A stretch of 64,000 bases of DNA from assembly GCA_020310875.1 (NCBI GenBank), contig CM035417.1, forward strand, positions 108,173,104 to 108,237,103, given 5' to 3'. The first letter of the stretch is position 1. Every line of letters starts with the position of its first letter. Both the position numbers and the translations under genes were made by a program. Origin of the DNA: Ceratopteris richardii. Lineage: Eukaryota; Streptophyta; Polypodiopsida; Polypodiales; Pteridaceae. A model generated the notes under the pieces. That model searched no databases. It worked only from the letters and a program-made list of their open reading frames with translations, and was not told where the DNA came from. Shown in pieces: positions 35,080-47,195 of this stretch.

Positions 35080-37150
35080 CTCTACTCACAGAAAATCCTT
35101 TATTGGTTGGATTGTACAATCTATATCCTTTTTGGTTTTGATCATAACCAATGAATACACACTTCTCTACCTTGGGATCCAATTTCCCTCTTACTTGAGA
35201 AGGAATGTGAGCATAGGCTAAGCATCCAAAGATTTTGCAATGCTCTAGACTAGGTCTTCTTCCATTCCACACTTCATATGGAGTGGTTCCATCTAGTGAC
35301 TTAGATGGAAGTCTATTTATGAGATATGTGGCTGTCGACACAGCCTCTGCCCATAGGTAGTTTGGCAATCCCTTTTCGTTGAGCATGGACCTTGCAGCTT
35401 CGAGAATAGCTCTGTTCCTCCTCTCTACTACACCATTGAGTTCGGGTGTATACCTTGTAGTGTCCCTTTTAATGCCTCTTTCATGCAAGAAGGCATCAAA
35501 TTCAGAAGAGAAGTATTCTCCTCCACCATCTGATCTGAGTCGTTTCAAAGTCCTACCTGTTTGGTTTTCAATATACTTCTTAAAGCAATTAAACACTTCA
35601 TCCTTGTGCTTCATGAAAAACAGAATGGTCCACCTGCTACAATCATCTATGAAAGACACATAATATCTTGAGCCTGATATAGATGGTTCCTTACTTGGAC
35701 CCCACACATCCGTGTGCACTAGATCCAAAGGATTTTGATACATATATCCTATCTTATTGAAAGGTTGTCTATGAGCCTTGCCGAGTTGACAAGCTTCACA
35801 CTTATAAATCATGTGTTGCCTTGTGATATTAGGCAAACCAAGTACACTTTGGTCCCTGCAAATTTGTTTGAGTGTCCTCTCACCAATGTGAGCAAGCCTT
35901 TTGTGCCATATCTCCAACTCTGTAAGAGTTTGAGATCCATAGCTAAACAAAGCTATGTTCTTTGTATCTTCCACTTCAAAAGTGAAAAGCCTTCCTGTCT
36001 TTTCTCCTTTGGCAATCCTTCGAAAGCCTTGCCTTGGGTCTTCAACATATGCTCCAAATCGATTGAATCTAACCTGCAATCCTTTTTCAACAATCTGTCC
36101 AACACTTATTAAATTTTTGGTAATTGTAGGGACATACAAGACTTTGCTTAAGAGGTTCATATTCCCATCTGATGTCTTCACATTACCTATCTTCTCCACT
36201 GAGTGCTTTGTGTCATCTCCTGTCTGCACTTCATGCTTTTCATGAGGATCTTCCAAATCAGAAAGTAAAGCCACATTTCCTGCTACATGGTTCGAGCATC
36301 CCAAATCAATGTAAAATATGTGATCATCATCCTTACCCTTCTTCGCTGATAGACTCATAATCAATAATGAATCTTCTTGACTTTGGTCCTCTGCATAGTT
36401 ATTGTAATCTCTTCTTCCTCTATGGCCACTTTGATAGTTGTTGTTGTTGTTGTAATTGTTGTTGTAGTAGTTGTTGTTGTTGTAGCCTCCATTGTATCTA
36501 CCTCTATTTGATCCATAGCCACCTCTATTGAATCCTCTTCCTCTTGAGTTCCTCGGGTTCCTGAAACATTCTTCAGTAGTATGGTTAGATAAGCCACATA
36601 TGTTGCAAGGTTGAGATGATTGGAATCTCCCCCTGCCTTGCTTTCCACCTCTGCCTCTTCCTCTAGCTCTTCCTCTACCTGCAAAGTTTGCTTGGAAAGA
36701 GCTTCCTTCATCTTCATTCTTCCTATTCTTTGACTTGTCGTTGACCTTAGCTTTATCAGAATATAAGGCAAAAGTTTGATTACCTCTTGAGGACTCACCA
36801 CCTTTGCTAATCTTTGCTTCATGAGTGAAGAGTTGGCCCATGACTGTGTTGAGGTCGGGTACATGCATATCCATGTATAAATCCATGGCTGTAGTGAATG
36901 ACTCCCACTTGTCGTCTGCTTTGATTCCATTCATGATTTGTCTTATGATTTGCTCCTCTTCGATTACCTCTCCAATGCTTCCAAGTTGATTGGAAATCTC
37001 CTTCATCTTTGTGACATTATCAGTCACATTTTGCTTCGGGCTTTTCTTCATTGTTGTGAATTCCATCCACAATTGGTTCTTCCTTGCTCGAGTGTTGGAA
37101 GAGAAGAAAGAAGCAAGTGCATTCCAGGTTTCTCTTGATGTCTTGCATCC
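35045..37150 (-). pseudogene. Copia-5 gag (partial), protease and integrase
   Basis: An open frame of 675 codons (37072-35045) begins inside gag (MWMEFTTMKKSPKQNVTDN). It has a zinc knuckle CNICGLSNHTTEEC and Asn/Tyr-rich sequence. The protease active site near 36294-36311 reads FYIDLGCSNH, with Leu for Ser. The HHCC finger is EIWHKRLAHIGERTL ... CEACQLGK. The integrase core has LVHTDVWGPSK, LRSDGGGEYFSSEF and ELNGVVERRNR, keeping D, D and E, though QQNG is changed to ELNG. A run of nine A on the coding strand (near 35058) shifts the frame before RT. Gag is truncated at 37150. Confidence 0.92.
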
Positions 37151-38134
37151 CTTGAGCTTCCTAAATCCATCAAAATATCAGCCAAGTACTTTGGAACATG
37201 TATCCCAAAAGTTTAAGTCAAGACAGACTAGTTGCGAAATGACGCTCCCAAAACTTGCTATTTTGGACATACACTTGCTGGAAAAGATGAACAGTGCTCT
37301 CAACCTGGAAGGAATTAGAAAAATTCCTTTTGGGCATAGCAAATAGACTTAGCAAGCTTCCCAATCCAAGTTAAAACACTTCAAATGATGGACTGAGCAC
37401 TGAGAACAAGTTCAACAATTTCTGGAACCTCCCCACAATTCTCGGGGCTCTGCAGAGATAGACCAGTAAGCCGTAAAATGCAGATATCTCCAAAAGTATA
37501 CATTCAATGACCTTGAAAATTTATAGGCACAAAGAAGACAGTATGACCTATCCACCACAAGTTAAACCACTGAAAAAGGTTCAATAAAACGCAAGATATG
37601 ACCTTCTGAAGGTACTGCTCTGAGTGAGTATAGCAGAGAACAAAAGAGAGAAGTAGATGATGATAAATGTATAGATTCACATATGATTACAACCACATTG
37701 GCAATGAATCTTTGCACAATGGGAGTAGAATGATAGAGCTATGGAGTACGCTCTTCAATCTCTACAAAATGACATCAAGTGGTCACGTACAAGGCTTGCT
37801 AATCGCCTCTTCCTTCTTGCTCTTTTTATAGCTATTCTTGGAGGGTGTTTTGAATTCGAATTCGAGTGGCTCCACCTAAAAGTGATCCCCAAAGTTAGGA
37901 GATATTCCCTCAGCTCAAAAATTCGTGATTTTGGTAGTTAGAGCCACGAATTTGCTTTTACATCATGCATGAGGTAAGCCATTCTTTTCCTTTTTTCTTT
38001 TTCCATTTACAAGAGATAAAATGAACTCTTTTACAAGAGGTGTTCACATGACTACACATGTGACTTACAAATGAGACTAATATCAAGCATATCAAGCATA
38101 TCAAGCATGTAGGCTTGGGTAAAATGCACCAAGA
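37150..38134 (-). repeat. Copia-5 5' LTR (inner end deleted)
   Basis: It matches the left LTR from TGAGCTTCCTAAATCC onward with scattered differences and extends about 95 bp further, through TTACAAGAGGTGTTCACATG to CACCAAGA. The target-site copy AGGTT follows at 38135. Confidence 0.9.
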
Positions 38135-38345
38135 AGGTTCCCTATTGGCGAGATCAACTTGGCATATGTGCCCATGTAGGAGAACATTGCCGAACTTTTC
38201 CCGAAGGCTCTACCGAGGGAGAAATTTGACACTTTCTGCAAAGTTTTAGGGTCACTTCCTTTTGTGGATTGATTCCACATAGCTTGACACTTTCTTATAC
38301 ATGAGTGCTGGTTCCTTGTTCACTGCATCACTCCTAGTGAGGATT
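38135..38345 (+). pseudogene. Copia-1-family RNase H C-terminus, right part after Copia-5
   Basis: After the target-site copy AGGTT (38135-38139) the plus strand reads GEINLAYVPM, a stop, ENIAELFPKALPREKFDTF and SLPFVD with a stop, then a degraded polypurine tract (CTCCTAGTGAGGATT). It is the continuation of 32860-32963. Confidence 0.87.
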
Positions 38346-38576
38346 TGTTAATATATTTAGGTATTGATGTGTGTGATCATACAAGGACCATTGGGTCAAT
38401 TTTTTCCCTCTTTAGGAGGTCTTTTTCCCTTGTATTTTATATATGCCTATTGCCCTAACGTGTTACTTATCCTTGTACATTTTAGTGGTAATACATTCAG
38501 TATTGTGTATTGTGCTCCAAGCTTCTTCTGCTTCTTTGTGTTGATCATGTGCGTCTATAGACCTCGAACTCCGACA
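38346..38576 (+). repeat. Copia-1-family 3' LTR (231 bp)
   Basis: It starts TGTTAATATATT and ends CCGACA (a substituted CAACA). It aligns with 21006-21236 throughout and with the Copia-1 LTR in reverse. Confidence 0.87.
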
Positions 38577-38870
38577 AAAGTCCTTGTGCTATGAATGTAT
38601 CTTGATAGCATTCCTAGATCCCACTTGGTGCTAGTGAGCTCCAATGCATTATCATTCGTTAAATTGTTATAGTTTGTTTGCATAACTTCCATCCATGCTG
38701 GATCTACAACTGTTCCATCTTCAATTACCAGCTTCATTAATTCCTTCATAGTCTCAACCATCATGGCTATACTAAATATGTTAGTAGAAGCACAACTTTG
38801 ATCCTCTATTCTTTGTGATCTGCTTGGTCCTTCTGCCTTCTATTCAATAGTTTTTTGGCTGCACTATTTT
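38577..38870 (-). pseudogene. Copia RT N-terminal fragment
   Basis: The minus strand has an open stretch reading VIEDGTVVDPAWMEVMQTNYNNLTN, which fits the start of copia RT (pattern W-x-x-A-M-x-x-E-Y-x-x-L). It lacks the following KW-V-Y-K motif. Copies at 21250 and 59190 have the same layout with different stops. The identification rests on a short motif. Confidence 0.45.
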
Positions 38871-39110
38871 GCTGCAAGAAGATAAGTCCAAGAAGGACAA
38901 GTCAATTATGCATGTTACATATCAAGCTTTCTTAACTAGTCATAGGGCAGAGATAAATGGATTTTATGTACTAGTAAACAGAAATCTAGTAGTATTGCAC
39001 CATAGTACGAATGAGAGACTTATTTCATACGAATCAATTCAAGAAGTATTTGTTTAGTACATTTGGACCAAAATAAAATTTGCGAATTTTATCCATCGGA
39101 AGAAAATTTC
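38860..39110 (+). pseudogene. Copia-1-type gag fragment
   Basis: The plus strand reads LLQEDKSKKDKSIMHVTYQAFLTSH, similar to LLQEDQSRQNRSIMHVADQAFL of Copia-1 gag. The fragment is open to about 39057 but the later residues do not match gag. It leads into the TA microsatellite. Homologues are at 21527 and 59465. Confidence 0.6.
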
Positions 39111-39112
39111 AT

Positions 39113-39491
<379 letters not shown>

Positions 39492-40250
39492 ATGAAGAAC
39501 AAATAAGTGGTGGAATACTGGTGAAACTCTAATACCATGTAGAGGGTTACCACAACACTTGTATACGATCAAGGCTAGAAAGAAAGAGAGACTCATGGTT
39601 GTAATGGAAAGTTGGTAGGAGATGAGTAGAAAATGAATTCAACTAAATTAAACTCAAACTCATAAATCTAATACAGTGGAACTCAACTACTACACAAGTT
39701 ATAGATGGTTTTATCCACCCACACACTCCCTATATGAAGTTTAGGTGGTGATGTAGATAAATGATAGGTGAAGGGCTATAGGCCAACACAATGGGTACTA
39801 AGATGGATAACCTAATGGTTCCAAACACTACAAACTATGATCCTACAAGGGAAGGGGAACGTCTTTATAAGATCCTCCAAGCCTAAGTTGGCCCAATCCA
39901 TGTTCTAAGAATTTGGTAGCTTGTTCCATGCCAAAAATACTCTCCAACATTGATATTTTATCCAAATCCAATGGAAAAAAGGTAAGATCAACAACCATTT
40001 TTTATAGCCATTGATATTTATTTTGTTTATACCCCTTGATTTAGGTTGATCCTCACATAGGATCAATCCCAAATCCTATGTCTTAAAAGTGGCCTTCATA
40101 ATTATTAACCTAAGATCTACTCTAGACTGCATCTAACCTCAAAGTGAGGAACCTACCAATGTCCTAAAATCCCATATGGCTGCTCCTCGTAATGGGGCCT
40201 TACAAAAAAGTGTTATGGAACAATGCTAGTGCTACATGAGCATGAGATAT
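39492..40250. other. Block 1 DNA without clear gene
   Basis: It matches 60087-60870 closely. I see no conserved protein motif. It lies next to the Tnt1-like fragment and may be part of the same element. Confidence 0.55.
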
Positions 40251-41190
40251 TGATCCTTTCTTTTAGCTAGGTTTTCCATCAACTATTTTTTATTTTGTAT
40301 ACCCACTTGTTAAAGGCTACCTTTGGGCAACTCAACAAGATCCCAAGTATCAATTGCATGGCCTTTATCTCTTTCTACATGGCTAATTCCCACCACTTCT
40401 CGTGCTCACATAGCTTTGCCTCTTTATAAGGAAGAGGCTCACCCTCATTTGATAACATACTGTAATGTACAAAGCGGTCATATCTGCTCACATGCCTCCT
40501 ATTACGTGCTTACCAATGATCCACATTCTCTTGCAATGGATCTAGATCAGGAGGTATATAAACTTCCTCATTGTTAATGGGCTGTTGTATATCTATCCCA
40601 TCCTTGTTTTCATCATGAATAGGGGAGCATATGCCAATTATGAGCCTCATTTTGCTGCCCAACATCATCTAGATCAATAACCACTGGCTCATTGGCATTT
40701 TTAGCTATATGTGGTGTATTATGAGGGTTTAAATTGGATTCAACACGTGGTTGTACATGCTAGAATTTGACCTTTTTATGATCACTTTTATAGGCACCAT
40801 AATTTTTTAATAGCCTTGCCTCATTATATACAAAATCCAGTTGCGCATATCCTTCTTAAGTTGAGGTCACCCTCTCATATTTAGTACTATTATACCTTTC
40901 CACTAAACAATTGGAAAAGGAGTTGTAAAAGAACTATTCGCTCCCTCTTAATAACACAATTTTCACAAAATCTCTTGAATTTAGCACTTGTAAACGCATC
41001 CCCATTATTTGAACATAAGCATTTCAACTTTCTACCTATATGGGTAGCAAAGGTTTCATCTTTAGATTTTAACAAATATACCGCACATCATGCAAACCAG
41101 CTCACTAGTGCCATCAACAATGAGATGCATTGAGATGCATTGTGCCAATGCCTTCAATAGAACAAGAATGGTTATTTCCATCAAATAATG
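40251..41190 (-). pseudogene. Tnt1-like copia fragment (RT N-terminus, linker, integrase, protease scraps)
   Basis: Read on the minus strand: protease C-terminal scrap (near 41090-41190), integrase core MLKSKDETFATHIGRK with CSNNGDAFTSAKFKRFCE (41075-40890), an acidic linker, then RT N-terminus around 40440-40260. It corresponds to 60871-62130, but about 490 bp of protease, GAG-pre-integrase and integrase start are deleted at about 41087. The second catalytic position reads SNNG rather than SDNG. Confidence 0.75.
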
Positions 41191-42095
41191 AAAAAGATTG
41201 GTGGGACAATAGGGTTGAATAAATGGTTCAATCTAAGACGTCATCAAAATGCAAAGGAATAGCTACTAATCCAATTCAATGCAAATGAGTAAATCTAGGT
41301 CTACTTGGATTTCATATGTTGTGCACTCTCTAGAAACTCTTTTACATTGGTTGTTTCTTTTGTTTCTCCTTTGCAACTATAGCTCATTTGGCATACATAT
41401 AGCTAGATTTCCTACAAAATTTCCTTCTTCAGTAATCATATCTATTTTTGTTTCATACTTAGGCGAGGTAGTGTATAGGTCGTAGTACCATAGTATGTTT
41501 CCTATTCATGAAGATATTGGGTGTATTGATGATCTATTGTTTGCAAGAAACTATAAGAGCTAATTAGATTGCTCGTATTTGCATATAGAATTATGCTATG
41601 GGAATATTTATATTGTCGTTTGTTGAAAATCATGCTCCAAACATGGGAGCATACAAAATTCTTGGATGGATGACACTTAGGGCATTGTAAAGCAAGGATC
41701 CAACACAAATACTCGTGATTCAAGCAAACACAAATACTCGTGATTAAAATTTGAATTTGAAGCTCCCTAATATTTGTAAAATGAATCACCTATCACACTT
41801 AGGTGTGATAAAGCCAACACTCTATGAAAAGAGCTCCCTATCATTCAAGGACTCTTCTCGGGGTCTTAATGTACACATTTTGTACTTCAAATTAGCAAAG
41901 TTCCCTCATCACTTTTAGGATTTGAATAAGCTAGTAGACACCTTCCTAAGGAAGCCCCATGCTTGCTTGAGGAGTTTCCTCGTACTTTTAATTGCAATAT
42001 TTGACACTCAAATTTCTGTGCCTAGGAGCTAGTTAGCTTTGAGTGATGATAAGAAATTTCTTAAAATATTATAGATTAAAAATCTTTTAGAATTT
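41191..42095. other. Block 1 DNA without clear gene
   Basis: It matches 62110-63090 with a few indels (for example about 35 bp at 62270 and 90 bp at 62415 are extra in block 2). A short internal repeat ACACAAATACTCGTGATT occurs twice near 41710-41750. No coding motif is visible. Confidence 0.6.
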
Positions 42096-42950
42096 CCTAA
42101 ACCCTAAATCTTAAAGACTAAATCCAACACCGTAAACCCTAAACAATACATCCTAAAACCTAAATCATAAACCCTAAAACCTAAACCTTAGACCTTAATC
42201 TCTAACCCGAAATCTCAATCCCTCAATCCTAAACCCTAACTCCCAAACCAAAAACCCTAAACCCTAATCCCTAAATCGAAACCCTAAATATCAACCTCTA
42301 AACCGTATGATTTGAAAGCACAAGCCCTAAAACCTTAACCCTTAATCCTAAACTCTACAACCTAAATCATAAACCATAAACCCTAAACCCTAAACCCTAA
42401 ACCCTAAACTCTAAACTCTTAACCCTAAACTCTAAAGACTAGACACTAAATCCTAAAGCTTAAACCCTTAACCCTAAATTATAAACCCTACATCCTACAC
42501 CTTAAACCCTAAATCCTAGCATCGAAAACATAAACCCTAAACCATAGAGCCTTAATCCTAAATCCTAAACCCTTAATCCTAAATCCTAATCCATAAAACT
42601 AAACCCTAAAGCCAAAACCCTAAGCCTTAAAACATAAACCCTAAATCCTTAACCCTAACCCGTAAATCTCAAACCCTAAACCATAAACCTCAAACCCTAA
42701 ACCGTAAATACCAAACCCTAAGCCCTTTATCCAAAACCCTAAACCCAAAGCATTAAACCTAAAACCTAAACCATCAATGCTAAACTGTAAACTTTATATC
42801 CTAAAACCATAAACCCTAATCTCTAGACTCTAAACCCTAAAAATCTTGAATCATAACCCCTAATCCCTTCACGTTGAACCCTAAACTTGAAACCCTAAAT
42901 ACCAAACTCTAAACCCTTTATCCTAAACCCTAAACCCTAAACCTTTTAGA
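42096..42950. repeat. Degenerate interstitial telomere-like array (CCCTAAA type)
   Basis: About 850 bp made of CCCTAAA heptamers and variants (CCTAAAC, CATAAAC, CTTAAAC and similar), with about four perfect heptamers in a row at 42378-42408. The plus strand is the C-rich strand. The array is far from homogeneous, so this is an old interstitial array rather than a chromosome end. The variant order from about 42535 equals that from 63620, showing common ancestry. Confidence 0.93.
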
Positions 42951-43269
42951 TGATTCTCAACTTTGTACATTTAGATGATCCTCCCATCAATAAAAATGAG
43001 GTTCATAAATTCAAGCATGTATTAGAACTTACTACATTTAAGAGTATAATCAAAAGAGTAGATGTAGATAAGAATATAAACGGATTTTGTATGAAGAAGT
43101 TATGACTGTTCAAGGTTTGAGGGGTCAAAACAGGGTAAATACGGGCTAAGATGTAAACACGATTTCTAGAATTATTTGTGTAGGGGCTCACGATGCACTA
43201 ATTGCTTGAAATTTATGCTCAAAATTGATCAAAATTTGAAAGTTTGAAAACCCTAAAAATTAGTGGAAT
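42951..43269. other. Unassigned spacer
   Basis: About 320 bp between the telomere-like array and the minisatellite. No gene or match elsewhere in the window was seen. Confidence 0.5.
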
Positions 43270-43910
43270 TAGAGTGTCAATCATGATCGACAGGCTGTCA
43301 ATTGCCATGGATAGAGCTGTCTATCGTGGCCTATCAATTGTGATGGAGGGTGTCAATCGCAAGTGATAACGTCAATCACAATGGGTAGGGGTGTCCCTCG
43401 CGATTAATGGTGTCAATCACGATTGATGGGTGTCAATCACGATGGACATAATGTTTCAGGTTTTTGCATGAATACCTATCGATCGTGGGCCTATAAGTTG
43501 GGATGGATAAGTTTCTTGTCAAAATGGAGTATCAATCATGCTTTTTCTGTCAGTCACAATTGATAGGGATGTTCGCCATGATGGACACATATGTGTCGCG
43601 ATGGACACCTATCAATCTTGATGAACATGCACTCTGCATTGGGTTGTCAATCACAACGAACTAAAATCTTCCCTTTTTCATGTTGTCTTGTGTCTCTACA
43701 CATCGTGATGGATATGTTTTTGGCCGAGTATGGATGTGAGTCGCACTTTTTCTATTGGTCACGATGGACAAGGGTGTCTATCCTGATGGATATCCTTTGT
43801 TGCGATGGACACAGGTGTCCATCGGGATATGTCAATCACGATGGATAGGCTATCCATCGGGATGGACACTATCTATCAGGATTGATAGTGTCAATCATGA
43901 TCGACATAGA
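43270..43910. repeat. Degenerate near-palindromic minisatellite (unit about 20 bp)
   Basis: Many copies of a unit like GTGTCAATCACGATGGAYA, for example at 43275, 43346, 43369, 43390, 43409 and 43429, then more scattered to about 43910. The core TCAATCACGATTGA is almost its own reverse complement. Spacing varies from about 19 to 25 near the start and is less regular later. The frame 43591-43848 arises from the repeats and is not a gene. Confidence 0.85.
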
Positions 43911-44818
43911 AAATGCAAATTTCTTTTGTTTTTTTTATGTGGCTTTGTGATGTGCAAGGCCTCTAGATCATGAATATGCACTTAATTTTACCAAATAGAT
44001 AACTTTTTGGTCAATTATGATTGAAAAAGTGAATGCCTCAAGACCTGTGGAGAGCTTTTTCATACTTGCACAAGCTGTTAGAGATGATGATATAGTCAAA
44101 ACTTGCAAGAAATGCTCAAAAGCACACAAAAACAAAATGCATAATAGCTCTCTCACAAGTGAAATGAGGGGAATGAGGTGGGAAAGGTGATATGGCCAAA
44201 AACCTAAAAATTTTGCAAAGGTGGAGATGGAGGTCGGAGATGGTAAGGATGATGATGGTGAAGAAAGTAAAAGAAAATAGGGAAAAGTAAGGAAATTACC
44301 TATAATTCCAACATCAGAACTCTACGTCTTACCACCACATATTCATCCTCGAAGCTCTCTCCCTAGCAATGATGCCAAATTTGGTGTCACTCTAGCACAA
44401 TGACAAGAACCAACATGAGGAGATCCACCTGATAATTTTCAATCTATGGAGACGTGAGACTAGTATGACGACTATGAGCAAGTGAAGGTACAAGTGCATG
44501 AGCGATAAGTAGAGGAGCATGCACACACATACACACACACACAAGGCAAGAAACTGAGTAAAACAATGGATCTTCTATTAGCAATCTACAACAATGTATA
44601 TGAAGCTCAAAGCTAGCTTCAATCTCCAACTAGCTAACCCCAAAAATGAGCTCTCTAGCTCCTTTTATAGTTTTTCACTAGCTTTTGGCCCTTTCTAGAC
44701 CTAGTGTCCGGCCTAGTTAAAAATTAGGTTCCTAGGCTATTTTGGAGGCTCAAATGAGCTCGAAAAGTCATGAAAATTGATACATAGATACTTCTAATAC
44801 TCCTTAAGTTTGAGGACT
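43911..44818. other. Unassigned spacer
   Basis: About 900 bp without a recognisable gene or match in the window. A short CA-rich tract (ACACACATACACACACAC) lies near 44521-44542. Confidence 0.55.
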
Positions 44819-46454
44819 CCTTGACTTGTAGAAAATGGAGCAGGAATAATGGAAAATGGTATTTATAATGGTGTGAAGTCACAAAAATCACCGTTTGGGA
44901 AATATTTCTCCATGAAAAATTATGTGACTTACTTGTCGGATCTGTGTTGACTGCTTTGCTTGCTTAATCCTTCTTGGCTCTCCCTTTGTTCTGACTCCCT
45001 TTAGTGGCTTCCCTATCTCATAAGGCCTTGACTACTGTGGCTGCTACTAACAACTTGATCAAGTAAAAGTAAGGTTGAACAAAAGTAAATGGCTAGTGAA
45101 TAAATATTCTAATACAGATATACCTAAAAAAGATGAAGAGAAACACCTTGTTGAGCTTCACTAAATTTGTAGTATACTTTGATGCATTTGTACTAGTAAA
45201 CCAAAACCTGTATATATATTTAGGAAAAAAGGATGAAATTGCAACCATAGTCATTGTGATAGTGTGTTCAGAGGTCAAAACGAGCTCAAATCAGAATCTC
45301 AATCCAATAGACCAAATTAGTTTTGAACTCCTAATGGCCTTGAGTATGTTCACCAATTTTCATGCGATTCTACGATTGTCACCGGAGGAGTGTCAACAAT
45401 GCCCTAAATGAAGTGGTGACCTACTCAAATACAAATTTTGGGGTTCAAGGTTTGTGGAAGCACATAAACACAAGGAGGAAGAGGCCATCCCTACCAAGTT
45501 TCTACTCTTAAGGCAATTTTTGAGTTGCTCAAATTGAACCATCTTTTGGGAACGAAGAACGTTGATTTTGCCCAAAATATCGTTTTTACAAAATACCCAA
45601 AATACCTTGACTTGTAGAAAATGGAGCAAGAATAATGGAAAATGGTATTTATAATGGTGTGAAGTGGCAAAAATCACCGTTTGGGATATATTTCTCCATG
45701 AAAAATTATGTGACCTACTTGGGCGATCTATGTTGACTGCTTTGCCTGCTTAATCCTTCTTGGCTCTCCCTTTGTTTTGACTCCCTTTAGTGGCTTCCCT
45801 ATCTCATAAGGCCTTGACTACTATGGCTACTACCAACAACTTGATCAAGTTAAAGTAAGGTTGAACAAGAGTAAATGGCTAGTGAATAAATATTCTAATA
45901 CAAATATACGTAAAAAAGATGAAAAGAAACACCTTGTTGAGCTTCACTAAATTTGTAGTATATTTTGATGCATTTGTACTAGTAAACCAAAACCTATATA
46001 TATATTTAGGAAAAAAGGATGAAATTGCTACCACACTCATTGTGATAGTGTGTTTAGAGGTCAAAACCACTCAAATCAGAATTTCGATCCAATAGACCAA
46101 ATTAGTTTTGAACTCCTAATTGCCTTGAGTATGTTCACCAATTTTCATGCGATTCTACAATTGTCACCGGAGGGGTGTCAACAATGCCCTAGATGAAGTG
46201 GTGACCCACTCAATTACAAATTATTGGGGTTCAAGGTCTGTGGAAGCACATAAACAACACAGTGAGGAAGAGAACAAAGCTTGGGAACTCACATAATACT
46301 AAATGTATTATGAAGAGAATATACAAAGATAAGAAACCCATTAGGGTTATATACATATATACAAGTCAAAGGAGAAAAACCTCCTAAAGAGGGAAAAAAG
46401 TGCAGCGGTAGTCAGAAGTGTTTTCATACATGTCAGTACAAAAATATCTCAACA
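44819..46454 (-). repeat. Rearranged tandem heads of Copia-1-family elements
   Basis: A unit of about 786 bp is repeated: CCTTGACTTGTAGAAAATGG begins at 44819 and 45605. Each unit, read on the minus strand, contains a GAG-pre-integrase scrap (46533-46650; 45486-45600), LTR sequence (46454-46218; only a few bases near 45450-45480 in the other), and a leader similar to 3780-4107 of Copia-1. The shared order LTR-leader-scrap-LTR-leader suggests LTR-mediated unequal exchange plus deletions. Confidence 0.7.
46218..46454 (-). repeat. Copia-1-family LTR, diverged
   Basis: From about TATTGGGGTTCAAGG to CTCAACA, it resembles the Copia-1 LTR at 4108-4337, with shared stretches such as ACCTCCTAAAGAGGGAAAAA. 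The adjacent primer-binding site is no longer recognisable. Confidence 0.75.
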
Positions 46455-46469
46455 CTTATGTTGAAATTT

Positions 46470-47195
46470 ATCATTGGTGATAATGGGCATGTAGATTGTG
46501 GCATATTGAAACGAGTCTCCTCATCTAACCTTAAGGCCATCCCTACCAAGTTTCTACTCTTAAGGCAATTTTTGAGTAGCTCAAATTGAACCATCTTTTG
46601 GGAATGAAGAACGTTGCATTTTGCCAAAAATACCGTTTTCACAAATATGTTTACCAGGGGCCTCAAGTTTGGGAAGAGAGGACACCATTTTAGATTTTTA
46701 TAGGCGTAGAAAACTAGCAAACTTCAAATGACCAAAGCATGGATGCCAAAGCTTTGCATCTGAAATAGCTTGAGAATCATGTACTGCACATGATGAATCA
46801 TTCATATTTTTTTCATAGTCTATGAGCTTATACAACACACCACATAAAATGCCAGGAGCAATAACTATATCGCCATTGGAGAGATCATGAATTGTATATA
46901 TGTCATCAAAAAATTTCATAATTAAGTGGATCTTGGCCAATGCCAAAACTGATAACAATTTTTTCTTGATCCCTAGCACAAATAAAGCATCCGACAATGT
47001 AAAAGAACTACCATCGACATGAGTCGAAATGATCTTACCAACTCCAATGATAGGATAAGAGGAGTTGTTGGTACATGTGATAGTATTCCCTACAGGGGAA
47101 GGCTCAAGTGAAGTGAAGAAACTGCCTTGAAAGGTAATATGTTTGGCTGCCCCATTATCAGAGTAACAAACATTATTGATGACAAGATGGTCATA
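46470..47195 (-). pseudogene. Copia-1-family protease and GAG-pre-integrase fragment
   Basis: The minus-strand frame 47321-46698 carries the active-site region CYSDNGAAKHITFQGSF, NTITCTNNSSYPIIG and LFVLGIKKKLLSVLAL, then SDAKLWHPCFGHLKFAS. The normal D-S-G reads D-N-G. It is 47195 where copia homology stops and GC-richer DNA starts. The integrase core is missing: sequence passes from GAG-pre-integrase directly to the LTR at 46454. Confidence 0.85.

Larger units (their letters stand above)
32964..38134 (-). mobile_element. Copia-5: internally deleted Ty1/copia element nested in a copia tail
   Basis: A minus-strand element of 5171 bp flanked by AGGTT repeats. Related LTR sequence lies at both ends (32964-33946 and 37150-38134). 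Each LTR lacks its inner end: the left LTR stops about 95 bp short and joins RT at about 33947, and the right LTR lacks about 90 bp and joins gag at about 37150. RNase H, the polypurine tract, the primer-binding site and about the first 110 gag residues are therefore missing. The outer LTR end reads CCAAGA instead of the expected CCAACA. Confidence 0.92.

Noticed and set aside
42096..42950. True chromosome end
   Set aside because: Heptamers are heavily mutated, the array is internal, and the same variants recur at 63620, so it is an old interstitial array.
43270..43910. CRISPR-like array
   Set aside because: Repeats are degenerate, there are no unique spacers of constant length, and the context is a plant-type nuclear genome; it is a minisatellite.
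43591..43973. Two frames of 85 and 72 residues
   Set aside because: They consist of translated minisatellite units (repeating Met-Asp, Ser-Ile-type words) with no other coding sign.
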